From Poecilobothrus nobilitatus (lineage: Eukaryota; Arthropoda; Insecta; Diptera; Dolichopodidae): a stretch of DNA of 64,000 nt. The notes under the pieces are model-generated. The model was given only the letters and a program-made list of their open reading frames with translations, did not search any database and had not been told where the DNA came from. Both the position numbers and the translations under genes were made by a program. Location of the stretch: assembly GCA_947095535.1 (NCBI GenBank), contig OX352773.1, forward strand, positions 2,170,001-2,234,000. Reading direction: 5' to 3'. This document shows positions 11,980 through 22,144 of the stretch, piece by piece (position 1 is the first letter of the stretch; each line of letters opens with the position of its first letter).

Positions 11980-12410
11980 TGTAAAAAAAGAAGTGTCATA
12001 TAGACTTTATAAAGTAACAAAATTAGGAATGAAACTATTTCAACTTTTGAAAGACTATTTATGGACAAACTAAAGCAATACATACGCACGGTTCATTTAG
12101 CTGTTTCCCAAAAATGACTGAATATATTTTCTTAATTGCCTATAGATGGCCCATAGTAATATACATATGCTTCACTACACTAGGTTGAAACCATAGATAT
12201 ATTACAAACAGATAGAAAGGTAGATATAGTTGTCTCTTTTCTTCTTATGAGCTTTCCTATCTCAAAAGGTATTCAGTGAAAAAAATACAAATGCATTTTA
12301 TAATATACATACATTTCGTTCCCTCAACCGTTTACATTTATTAAAATGGTGTAAAGGAGTTTCTCACAACCAGTTCCATTTAAGAGATTTTAAGTTTTTA
12401 TTTTAGCACA
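11980..12410 (-). mobile_element. Rearranged F1 MITE fragments, minus orientation
   Basis: 12000-12150 (caatacatacgcacggttca, then gcctatagatgg) and 12180-12410 (catagatatattac, then tttcgttccctcaaccg) are the two halves of an F1 element in reverse orientation, but in the wrong order relative to intact copies. This suggests two truncated copies or a rearrangement. No target duplication is visible. Confidence 0.55.
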
Positions 12411-12858
12411 GACTATATTAACTATACAGGCATTTAATTCTGAGTAAATTGTTTGCGATTTTTTTACTAGAACAAAATACAAAAAAATTTTGGCTCCCAC
12501 AATTGGAAAAAAACATAAATATGTAACTAATATAAAACTAATAGATAGGCAGTGAAGAAAATATTTTCAGCCAAGTTTGAGAAACAGCTGAGTGAACCGT
12601 GCGTATGTATTGCTTTAGATTCCTCAGAAATAGGTTGCTAAAAGATGAAATAATATCATTTATAATTTTTAAAAATAATTTTAAAAGAATTTTAGCGCTT
12701 ATTTTGTTACTTTACAAGTAGTTAAAATTTTGAATAACCTTAATTAAATTAAATTTTAATTTTAAAAACAAAATATATCAACTATTAAATAATGTAAAAA
12801 CTTAAAATCTCTGAATGAAACTGGTTATAAAAAACTGCTTTACATTATTTTAATAAAT

Positions 12859-14994
12859 TATAACTTATAATATTGTTTTCACAGGTTCTGACATAGAGAG
12901 AGAGCTTTGAAATAGTGGTAAAGCTTTCTTAAAAATTTACACGTATTCTTATGGAAATAGTAAAAAATGAAATAGTGGTAAACCATAAACCTTAATAACT
13001 CAAACAATAATCATTTTTTCAAAATTCTTATTTAAATGTTTTAATTAAAAAATTATGTTTTAATAAAAACACCTCCATTTATTTTCCCACGGTTAAAGCT
13101 TCTTAACAAAACTTGAATGAAAGTACTTTTTGATACAGTATGGGCAATAAAAAAATTCACAAAACCAATTTTATCAAGAATTTTGTGTTAGAAATTAAGT
13201 TAGAAAATTTTAATTAAAAAAAAATTACTATTATTAATAAAATAAACTAAATATACATAAAAAATAAATATTTAAATATGTTATATATTAAAATTATTCT
13301 CATTTCCACACCACCTATGAGGTAGGGAATATGTAGCGTTTTCTTACGTGGATATCCCAAGTACGCCTAGTGTACACAACTGTAAGACAAAAGTGCATAC
13401 AAATTTTTTCAAGAGAAAACAATAGAAAACGAAATACAAAAATAAAATAAATAATAACAAAAAAATTTAACAAAACAACATAGCAAAGTATAAAAACAAA
13501 CTAAAAGTTAAAAACAAATATAACTTTGTTAGTTTTTAAAACTAACAAATAACAAAAATAAAATATCACAATAAATATTATCACATATTACTCTTTTTAA
13601 TTATTAAATATTTTTAATTTTCTATTTTGCTTATTCCTTTTAAGAGTATCGTTATGTTGTTTTGTAAAATTATTTAATAAAATATTAGCGAAAGTTTTAC
13701 TTATTTGGAAAAACATATTGCGACTTGTATTACCACATTTACACGTCAATTTTAAAGCTATGTCATTTATTCCCAAACTGAGACTAGTAAATGTTAGTTG
13801 AACAAGTATGCCTTTTTGATTACATCTCTCAAAGAATATTTTTTTTAAATCAAAATCCCGTAAAATTTGAATATTTAACACGAAATTTTTTTTTAATTAT
13901 TTTCAAGCAATTGTAGAAATAAATATGCAACTATACGCCGTAGGTTGCCAATTTTCTTTTGATAAAGCGCTTATCCATAATGTTCTTAATCGTTAATTTT
14001 TTGGAACTTTAAAAGTTGAAACGTTATATACGTGAGAATTATAATTGGATTTACATCCAGAAAGCGCACATTTTCAAACCATTATATTTAAAAAGAGTAA
14101 TAAAGTAAATAAAAACTAAATAAAAAACTAAAGCTTTAACTTTTAAATAAAAACCGAAATTTTATTTTATTTCAAATATTAACAATTTCAAAATTTAATT
14201 CACCTCTTTCAAAATTGAAATAAAATTTTTTTGAAAGTTGAAATAAAATTAAAAATTAAATTCAATAAACTAATTTAATTAAATTTATCTTCAATATATT
14301 TTATTATGTTATTCTAAAGCTACTTTACTACTAAATACTACACTTTTTTTTTATGATTACTGTAACAAAAATATGAAAATGTACTTACATAAAAATCGGA
14401 ACCTCCTTTCTTTTTTTGTCCATAATTGCACTGGAAAATGCGATTTGAAATTTAATTTTCTTACAAGCATAAAGAAGAAACTCCAAGCTTCATTTTTATA
14501 TATATTTCATATTTTCTTAATGAACTTTAACATATAAAACCTCGATATTAAAAAAATTGTACTTACCAATTTTTTATCATATTTAAGATAAGCTTTTAAA
14601 TTTTGAGGTTATTTGCACAGATTTTATAAAAAAAATTTACTCATTTTTTTTTTGACAGTAGCAATATGGATGCAATAAGAAACTAAAACAAATTGGAGGG
14701 TTACAAATTTTCTTAAAAAATGGGTTAAAATTTTGAGTTCAAAGTTAAAAACCTACTGGGCAAATAATAAGCTATCTGAAATAAAAAAAATTGGAACATT
14801 TCGATGCATATTTAAAAAAAAAACTTTATATGAATTTCATGCCCATTTTGGTATTTTTCCTAAAAAAAGAATAAATAAAAAATAAAATTTTAAGAAATGC
14901 CATTTTTCGTAGCTTGCTCTCAAAATACATTGAAAATTTTGCACTAATGCATTCAAAGATTTCGATGTCACGGCCGTCCATTATTTTTGGCTCT
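12859..14994 (-). mobile_element. THAP (P-superfamily) element T2, 2.1 kb
   Basis: This element is inserted in an F1 MITE at taataaat. Flanks TAATAAAT (12851-12858) and AAATAAAT (14995-15002) are compatible with an 8-bp target duplication carrying one change. The right (5') end reads, reversed, AGAGCCAAAAATAATGG. The left (3') end reversed reads GTGAAAACAATATTATAAG. The same two ends are joined in the 54-bp element at 37032-37085. The interior runs, on the minus strand, from a leader of about 900 bp through a broken THAP exon to a conserved unrecognised open frame and a non-coding 3' part. Copies T5 and T6 (52.5-59.8 kb) are its closest relatives. Confidence 0.8.
13597..14082 (-). pseudogene. 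THAP-domain ORF of element T2, with conserved downstream frame
   Basis: From the ATG at 14082 the minus strand reads MV*KCALSGCKSNYNSHVYN, then STFKVPKN*, LRTLWISALSKENWQPTAYS. The THAP landmarks C-x(2-4)-C, TFKVPK, W and P are clear, but two stops interrupt and the C-x2-H/HF half is replaced by CIFISTIA. A second open frame (13597-13881) reads QILRDFDLKKIFFE, KLTCKCGNTSRNMFFQISK and LLNNFTKQHNDTLKRNKQ. It is conserved in T5 and T6 but I recognise no family. It may be a genuine extension of the element's protein. Confidence 0.65.
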
Positions 14995-15354
14995 AAATAA
15001 ATATAAACAGCTGAGTGAACGAAATGTATACATCTTAATGCATATGTATTTCTTTGACTGAATACCTTCTTATAAAACACATAAGAAGAAAAGAAACGAC
15101 TATACCTAAATTCCCATCTATTAGTTAATATATCTATGATTATTCATAATTCATTACGTGATGGCTTAAATTTTTATAGAGTTGCATTTGTGTACACGTG
15201 ATCTGATCGTATAATTTTTGTTAGAGTGTATCAGTTTAATAAATATGACACATATAACATAGGCAAAAACAATACATTTCTATTTTTCAATTTGATTCTT
15301 TTGTACGCATACTTACTTATAAGGGAGCCAATCTATCGATTGAATTTTAAATTT

Positions 15355-15560
15355 GATAACTAAAAACTTTGCACTGAAATAAATGTCTGTATAGTTAATA
15401 TAATCTATGATTTTAGTTGATAATTGATGTATTTTGTTTTTAAAATTAAAATTTAATTTAATTAAGGTTATTAAAAATTTCAACTACTTGTAAAGTAACA
15501 AAATAAGTGATAAAATTCTTGAAAAAATTAGAAATGAAACTATTTCATCTTGTAGGAAAA
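15355..15560 (-). mobile_element. Partial F1 MITE
   Basis: The stretch ttaattaaggttattaaaaa, caactacttgtaaagtaac, gatgaaatagtttcatttc (reversed) matches the central part of F1 copies such as 26500-26600. It breaks off after gaagaaactaacgg and lacks the right terminus. Confidence 0.55.
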
Positions 15561-15594
15561 CTATTTCTGAAGAAACTAACGGCTTATTGTCATG

Positions 15595-15850
15595 AAAAAA
15601 TGTCTACGAAAATATTAGAGCATAAGCAGAAGATATAAAAATGACGTATGCAAAAGAAAAACTCTATAAAAATATCGTCGAATGATTTTTTTATTTTGCT
15701 GTAAATTCTTTAGAGAAGTATTTTATCAACTATATTTCTGAGTATATATTTTTTCTCCCTTTTTTCCATTGGTAGTACACTATATTTTTTTCTCTTTCTA
15801 AAATTGTGATAATATCCACGAAATTTATCTTGAAAACCTTGTTTTCATCT
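15595..15850. repeat. Dispersed repeat F3
   Basis: 15600-15680 (tctacgaaaatattagagca ... aaatgacg) is the inverted homologue of 34600-34710. 15760-15850 is the inverted homologue of 4330-4430. No terminal repeats or target duplication could be fixed. Confidence 0.45.
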
Positions 15851-16269
15851 TAAAAGTTTCATTTGACATTTGTTTTTTATTAATAAAATGGTGTTTATTT
15901 AATTTGACAGACAGAGCAGAGGCCAGGAATCAGGATATTAGAAGAAATAAAAAAGCAGAGACGTCTCTGCCGTTGTATTCGGTGTTTACTCATTAAAATA
16001 CATGTTTCTAAAATCAAATTTTACCGCTGCCTTTTGTCTCTGCTAGGTTCTATTTTTGGTGTTTCTAAAATAAGTGCCGCTGCCCTCTGTGAAGTTCTGG
16101 TATTCTGAAGTCTATGGTATTAGGCTGCAAATCTCACTATTAAAAGAACTTATCGTACATGTAATGTAATGCGAACAAAAAAATAAAAATCTCGAAAAGA
16201 TGGGAAATTCCCGAAAAAAGACATAATTGACATATTATAGACATAATTGACATAATTTTCTGAATCCAA

Positions 16270-16500
16270 CTAGAATCCAGGGATTTCTAGAATCCAACTC
16301 TAAAATCCCTCCTAATTCAGAATCTCGCATATACATATACATATGTAAGAATTCTGAAAAAGGGAAAATATCCTGATTTTGTAACCAACTTTAAAATCCC
16401 TTCTAATTCCCAATCTCTTTTGTACATAATGTATGTAAATATTCTGGAAAAGGAGGAATACCCTGATTTTGTAACCAACTATAAAAACCCTCCTCAACAT
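16270..16500. repeat. Short tandem repeat of about 100 bp
   Basis: The phrase tattctggaaaa..gga.ataccctgattttgtaacca and the word aactctaaaatccctcct recur at about 16290, 16355 and 16441, and again at 17943-18000. An inverted version (ggaggaaatttatagtcggt ... ccataatctttac) is at 16780-16840. The open frames across it (16312-16503 minus, 16420-16641 plus) are by-products of the repeat. Confidence 0.55.
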
Positions 16501-16539
16501 CACATAAATTATTCATTATTTTCAAAAGGTTTCAAACAA

Positions 16540-16850
16540 TTTTCTATCAGTCTCTTGGCGGTTTCGCGGCTCTCTTGGTTTCGGCGGAAGAATCGAGCCA
16601 CTCTTCTCCCCTTCCTTAGCCCTTCCCTTCACAACTCCTGAAATGAAAATCTGAAACCTTTTTTTTTAACCCCATGATTTCAAATTCTTTGTTCTGTAAA
16701 AATGAGATAAAAAATATATTACAAAATAAAGGTTGAATAAAGAACCCTTTTCCGGGTTCTGCCTATATATGTATGTATTTGGAGGAAATTTATAGTCGGT
16801 TACGAAACTAGGGTTGTCCCTTTTTCCATAATCTTTACATATATGTATAC
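16540..16850. other. Unusually GC-rich patch, nature unknown
   Basis: 16545-16640 (ggcggtttcgcggctctc ... ccttcccttcacaactcc) is much richer in G and C than its surroundings. The longest frames through it show no domain on either strand. It could be part of a GC-richer repeat or a promoter-like segment. Nothing decides between these. Confidence 0.3.
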
Positions 16851-17100
16851 CCTATTGAGCAAAACATTGGAAACTTTTTAAAAACGATATAATACCTACT
16901 TTGATTTTATTTGACTAAAACAAAATAAAAACAAGCTGATTTAAACAAATTGTTATAAATTAATTGTATTATCAACACTTATTGAAAAAATAATAAAATA
17001 AATTCTAACAGTTCATTAATAACATTGTAACAAAATAAAATTAAAAATTTGATATATGTATTTAATAAATAAGCAAAACAATAGAAACTTTTTTTATATT

Positions 17101-17559
17101 AAGGGTATTCACGAGTTGGTGCAAAAGTGCAAATTTTTTTTGCACCGTAGCATATATCTGCACCAACTCGTGAACAACCCTAGCATGAATTTTTATTGAA
17201 CTGTCAAATATCGTTGATGTGCTTGTTTTGTTTAAATAAAAATTTAATATGCTTACCAAAAATTTCAGATATTTGTATATCTTCATATGCTTTACTTAAT
17301 AAATAATCAGAAATAAATTTTTTTCCACTTTTTTTTAGGTATTTTTAAAATTTTTATCTAATATAGCGCTTACAAAAAATATATAAACAAACTATGCAAT
17401 GGTCTTGCACAAATATGCAATAGGATTTAGGTCTTGCATAGTCTTGCAAAATTTTGCACTTTTTTATAGATGAAAACAACAACAAATCGTGCACTTTAAC
17501 TGTCAAAAAATTAAAATATGCTACGATGCAAAATTTTGCACCAACTCGTGAATACCCTT
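17101..17559. mobile_element. MITE nested in the mariner-like element
   Basis: The inverted ends are AAGGGTATTCACGAGTTGGT and the reverse complement at the right end (accaactcgtgaataccctt). Internal mirror words gtgcaaa / tttgcac and tagcatat / atatgctac extend the symmetry. ATT occurs on both sides (17098-17100 and 17560-17562), possibly a 3-bp target duplication. The interior block 17205-17368 recurs at 38090-38252. Confidence 0.75.
17205..17368 (+). repeat. Direct repeat shared with 38090-38252
   Basis: Both copies contain cgttgatgtgcttgttttgt, tatgcttaccaaaaatttca, gatatttgtatatcttcata and tttttatctaatatagc in the same order and orientation. The copy here sits inside a MITE. The one at 38 kb ends against a P-like element. 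Confidence 0.75.
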
Positions 17560-18149
17560 ATTAATGCATTAAGTCATTGCAGTTGCTTTTTTAATCCAGT
17601 TTTTACTGATAAAGAGAATTTATTTTGTTTTTAATTGATATAAAATTAATTAAGAAGCATTTTTAGAATTTTGGAATGAAAATCATTATCATTTGAATTT
17701 TGTAGAAAAACCAATCAATTATTTAATTCGACTAAAAATGGCTACCATTAAATGAAATGTAGAGTTTAAAAGAATCATAATGAAAATTTTAACAGGGGAA
17801 TGAATCAAAAAGATTTTCAGCTTGTTTTTATTTCGTTCTAGTTAAATAAAATAAAAGTAAATTGGTATATCGTTTTAGTTAAATAAAATCAAAGTAATTA
17901 GGTATATCGTTTTTAAAAAATTTCCAATGTTTTGCTCAATAGTGTATATTCTGGAAAAAGCGGATATCTTGATTTTGTAACCAACTCTAAAATCTTTCCT
18001 AAGTATTTTCTTTCATACATATTTCAGCACCAAAGCTTTCGCAAACAATTTTCAACATCAATCAAACAACAATTATACAAAAAAAAATATATTTCAATCA
18101 GAGAATATGTAGTTTAATTATGGTTTTATGACACAAAATATTTTATTAA

Positions 18150-18240
18150 AATATGACTTTATGACCTATTCAAATGAGTCATAAAGCCATATTCCCAATA
18201 TGACTTTATGACTCATTTAAATGGGTCATAAAGCCATATT
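18150..18240. repeat. Two consecutive 44-bp imperfect palindromes
   Basis: 18150-18193 and 18197-18240 are each palindromic: AATATGACTTTATGAC, then a short centre around ATT.AAATG, then GTCATAAAGCCATATT. They are separated by CCC and followed by a half unit (gaaatatggcttgatgac). Each could fold into a hairpin with a stem of nearly 20 bp. Confidence 0.8.
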
Positions 18241-18259
18241 CGTGAAATATGGCTTGATG

Positions 18260-19640
18260 ACATCCCACCTATACACACATATGTATATTGTAATTTGTAC
18301 TCGAATAAATGTAGATTATTTTGAATAAATAAATACTTATAATTTCTATTTCACTAACCATGACTCATATTCTTAGCGTAAATTGGAGATTACAACAATA
18401 TTGTTTCAGTAATTTAAAAAAACTAAACTAAAAATTAAACATTAGTAAATTTATAAAATTTAATAAATAATAAAAAAAAACTCAATTTCATTATCAAATT
18501 TTATATGAACCTATCTAAACCTCTGCTATTATTTTGAAAAATTGTAATAAACACGTTTTGATTTTCTAAAAGATATTTTTAAAGGACATTTAGCTGCGTT
18601 AAAATTTCCCTTACAAGAGTTATATTATAATGCAACATTTAAACAATTTTTGGCGTACTGTATAATCACATTTTAATTGTTTATTTATTATTTTTATTGC
18701 TGCGATGCTAACGGCAAACTAAATTCTAATGATGAAAATGGATTGATGTTTAACATGTTAAATATGGGGTATACGTACATGTTAAGTGTCGGGAGCAATC
18801 TTCGCATCCCAAAGAGAATAGTTTATATACAATACATTATATAAGTAGTTATTGCCATTGACTATATTTGATATTTATATGTAATGTAATTATATTGTAG
18901 TAATTCACAAAAGAAATTAAAAATATGAGAATTTTCTACAGAAAAAAAAGTTATATAAGAATTAAGATTTAAGACGTTAAAATAATGTGCCTCTTACTCT
19001 CTTAAATTAAAATTTCGAACGCGCAAGATCCTACAAACAGTAGATATTTTGATACGATTTTACATTACACGAAAATAAATAATAATTTAATATCTTAAAA
19101 AATACATTATTCTACAATTCTTTATTTTATAAATAAATAAGTATAATTTGAACTTGCCTTTTTAAATTACATGATTTATATTCTTTTGAAATTGAAACTT
19201 ATGAAACTTATAAAATCTTTTCAAAACAATTGTGAATTTGTGATTCGTTAAATTTACATACATATGAAAGTACATACATACTAAGTATCAATATTTTGCT
19301 AAACATATGCTTGCAATCTCCCATATGCAATTATAGCTAAATATGTATATATATACTATATGTACATAAGCATCTATATATCAATATCCTTTTTTATTCT
19401 CTATTCACTTCACTTTTTGAGATGACAAATTTTTTTAATTCCTTATTTAGATAAGGTTGTAAAAAATTTGTAGATTTCATTAAATATAAAAATACAGATA
19501 ATAGACACATATATAGTTTGTTTTGTTTATTAACTAACCACTACAACCATCAGTCTAAAAGAATACAATACTAAAGAAAAATCGATACTCTTCGAAAATT
19601 ATCAAAAGTTGTTGAATTGAATCAGTTTTTAAAAAAAAAA
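18260..19640. other. AT-rich DNA within the probable first intron of synaptogyrin
   Basis: There is no coding signal on either strand. I specifically looked on the minus strand for the next synaptogyrin exon (the membrane segment that follows the first exon in this family) and did not find it. Confidence 0.35.
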
Positions 19641-19646
19641 ACTTAC
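19641..19646 (-). other. Splice donor of synaptogyrin exon 1
   Basis: The minus strand reads TGG|GTAAGT, a full consensus 5' splice site immediately after the last exon codon, followed by a T-rich intron start. Confidence 0.85.
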
Positions 19647-19748
19647 CCAACATAAAGCACGCAAAATAACTTGAGGTCTTTGAATAAAAATGATTGGATC
19701 GAATGCTCCACCAGCTTTTCCTCCGCCGTAAGCACCACCTTCCATCAT
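19647..19748 (-). CDS. Syngr: Synaptogyrin, first coding exon (partial gene)
   Basis: On the minus strand the exon starts at the ATG at 19748 (a second ATG follows directly) and encodes 34 residues: MMEGGAYGGGKAGGAFDP, then IIFIQRPQVILRALCW. The GGAYGxGKAGGAFDP motif followed by (R)QPQ..(L/V)R is the hallmark N-terminus of synaptogyrins, four-transmembrane MARVEL-domain proteins of synaptic and synaptic-like vesicles. This exon is the cytosolic N-terminal tail up to the start of the first membrane segment. The coding sequence ends at W34 in phase 0, directly before a consensus donor GTAAGT (19641-19646). The remaining exons must lie at lower coordinates. I could not find them, so the first intron is long and full of transposons, or the rest is outside the window. 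The exon is clearly richer in GC than its surroundings and has no disruption. Upstream UTR exons cannot be located. Confidence 0.88.
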
Positions 19749-19759
19749 TGTAATCTTCT

Positions 19760-20955
19760 TTTAAAAAGTTTTAAGATTTATATAGGATAACAAGAATTTT
19801 TTCTATCCTTTTATTGCACTCTTTTGAGTAGATAAGTTTTTTAAACTTTTAGCATTTCATTTTTGCAAAAAAGTTTATAGTTGAAACAAGCTTGTTAGAA
19901 TGTGTAAAGTATTATATTTTTTGTTATTCTAGTACTCTTCTATTAATATTATTTTCACTACTTTGACTAAATTAAATAAATAAAATCAACTACTAGTCTA
20001 GTATGTAGACTGAAAATGAAATGTTTGTGTATCTGGTTCTTCTGAGTTCTGACTTTTTGTATTCTGATTTCTCAATCAAAATTTCAATTCTGCTAAAATA
20101 TCCTATTCCTATTTCCTAATAATATTCCTATACAACTGTCAAATATCTTAAATTATTTATATATTTTTTTTAACAAAATAATTCTCTTAAAATTTAAATG
20201 TTTGATTGAGTGTTTGGCTTGAATAAAGCCAAAGCTTACAAAATTTATTAAATATTAAAAAGATCTTAACAACAACGAAGACATCTACTATTTTTAATCA
20301 TAAATTTCATAAATTACTCACTGGATCAAGATGTTTTTCAACTCAGTCTCAGAGCAACGTATGATTTATTAGAATATAGGATGACTATTATAGGAATTAT
20401 TAGGAATAGAACTAATAGGAGTATAGAATATAGATGGACACCTTTTCTTTCTCTCTTAATGTATTTTCTATTCAACCATTTAAGGCCATAAATTAAAATA
20501 TATGAAATACATAACATACATATGTATATTATTTAGCGGTTTAAGCGGTTAGACATCACCTATTTCTTCACTATTTTTGGAAAAATGAAATAAAAATTTT
20601 CCTATTTTTTTCATTCATTATTTTTTGACATTTCTTAAATTTCAAAACTTCTCTGAACTTCTGAATTGTTTAAATTTTTTTATATTATTGTTAAAGCAGG
20701 TTAAAGGATATAATAATAAATAAGCATATTATATAAACATCACATATTATATTTAAAGAGAAAGAAATATGACAATTCTTTATTGTACTCTTTTAAACCT
20801 ATAAATAGGCTATAAAGTATAGATTATAACCTATTTTGCCCTATTCTTAATTTTTTTGAGTTACATATACACATGTGCATACATAACATACATATGTACA
20901 TATAAGATAATATTTTGATTTTGAAAAATTTAAACAACTTAATAAAGCTATATAG
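19760..20955. other. AT-rich DNA upstream of the synaptogyrin exon
   Basis: This stretch would hold the 5' untranslated region or promoter of the minus-strand synaptogyrin gene, but no promoter element can be assigned. 20420-20480 (gaatatagatggacacc ... tattctattcaacc) resembles the left end of F2 MITEs. Confidence 0.3.
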
Positions 20956-21007
20956 ATATATATAGTGTTCAATATAGCTATATAGCTATATTGAACACTA
21001 TATATAT
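20956..21007. repeat. Perfect 25-bp inverted repeat, 2-nt spacer
   Basis: Arms 20956-20980 and 20983-21007 are exact reverse complements (containing TATAGTGTTCAATATAGC / GCTATATTGAACACTATA) around a central TA. Most of it is TATA-rich, but the GTGTTC/GAACAC core shows that it is a true palindrome and not only a (TA)n run. Confidence 0.85.
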
Positions 21008-21057
21008 AGCTATAGAACAGGAGTGGCAGCATGAAATTTTGTTACGTTCGTTAAAAA

Positions 21058-21180
21058 TTTTTTCCACACCACCTTTATGGTAAAGAGCTGCGTTTTTAGT
21101 AATATCGTGATATCCGAATTCCCCAAGGCAACGCCGTCTTTTCCATAGTGCTAAGTATGCTAAGCACAGGAGCGCGCTAT
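21058..21180 (-). mobile_element. Possible 3' fragment of a THAP element
   Basis: The block tttccacaccacct, then a gcgtttt word and a cgtgatatcc word, then cgcc and a closing gctaagcaca, matches in order the segment at 13300-13390 of element T2 (ttccacaccacct, gcgttttcttacgtggatatcc, acgcctagtgtacaca). Similarity is only moderate. Confidence 0.4.
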
Positions 21181-21594
21181 AAAGTTTAGGTTAGTCACAT
21201 TTTCACATTACAAAACATTGCAAAAAAAAATTATTATTCGAAATTATTATTCTTTTTTTCGAAATTTAAAAAATTTCTCCTAGAAGCCTCTGGTTGAAAA
21301 TAATCGATTATATTTTCTTTAACTCTGTCGGCAAGTAATTAATAAATTATATTTTTATAACTAACTCTAATCTCATAGGAGACATAATTGTATTATTTTC
21401 CACATAATTGTTTTTTTCCCACAAAATTTGTAAATTCCAACTTTTTTTTTTGCAAATTTACAAAAAAAATACATTTTATGTGTGTAAATTCGCACATAAA
21501 TGTAGCCAAATTTTAAATATTTCTAATCCGTTGATCTAGTAACCCGGTGTAAATTCCAAGTAACTATAGTAACCAAAGAAAGGAAATTGAGGAT

Positions 21595-22010
21595 TTTATA
21601 CCCGGTATATTAAAATTGCTTCTCCGTTTATAACACCTCGAAATAAGCTAGCTAGATATACTTTCAAAGGTATGGATCGGATCAGAATCAAATTCTAAGT
21701 CGATTAAGCTTTGTCTGTCCGTCAGCAAGAAAACTCAAAAACTAAGAAAGCTAGAGTCTTGCAATGAACACAAAATATTTTTACAACAATTTATATGTTC
21801 CCTATTTTTTTTGGTTGAGATCTGACCAAAACTTCGGGTAGCTCTCGAACACCTAACTTTTAGATCCCCACATTTTTTTTGAAATAGAACCATGAAATTT
21901 TAACTACTGATAGATATAAAAATATTAATTTAATTCTTAACAAATTTTTTCTGTAGCCCAACCTGTTGCGAAGCTACAGCTCGTCAAAGTTCGAAGAAGC
22001 TCTATATTTA
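21595..22010. repeat. Fly-type interspersed repeat (tataccc... gtctgtccgtc)
   Basis: The run ttttatacccggtatattaa, ttgcttctccgtttataaca, cctcgaaataagc, then gtcgattaagctttgtctg and tccgtcagcaag resembles a dispersed repeat that I know from many fly genomes (opening TATACCC..GGTATATTAA and containing a GTCC-rich block). The related opening of the element at 60149 supports a mobile origin. Exact ends are not visible. Confidence 0.5.
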
Positions 22011-22144
22011 AATTGTTATAACACAAGTTGTATAAGGTATGTATATCTTCAATTTGAAAACGCCAAACGATTACTGCTTTTATTAGCTTTAAAAATATAT
22101 ATACAATAAATATATACTTGTGGGCATACGGTGTCTTAACTGTC

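Larger units (their letters stand above)
12515..15138. mobile_element. F1 MITE split by a THAP element
   Basis: The left part (12515-12858: aatagataggcagtgaag ... tttacattattttaataaat) and right part (14995-15138: aaataaatataaacagctga ... ttagttaatatatctatg) together make one F1 copy. Other F1 copies (for example 10000-10020) read straight through ttttaataaatataaacagc, so the interruption is a later insertion. Confidence 0.8.
16855..17939. mobile_element. Mariner-like non-autonomous element, TA flanked
   Basis: The left end reads TTGAGCAAAACATTGGAAAC and the right end is its reverse complement (GTTTTCCAATG-type, ending TTTTGCTCAA at 17939). The inverted repeats extend through aaaacgatataatacctac and aacaagctg for roughly 85 bp. 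TA stands at both borders (16853-16854, 17940-17941), as expected for Tc1/mariner. No transposase frame survives. A second MITE is nested inside at 17101-17559. Confidence 0.8.

Noticed and set aside
18130..18260. CRISPR-like array
   Set aside because: There are only two palindromic units, with a 3-bp spacer and no unique spacers, in a clearly eukaryotic context.
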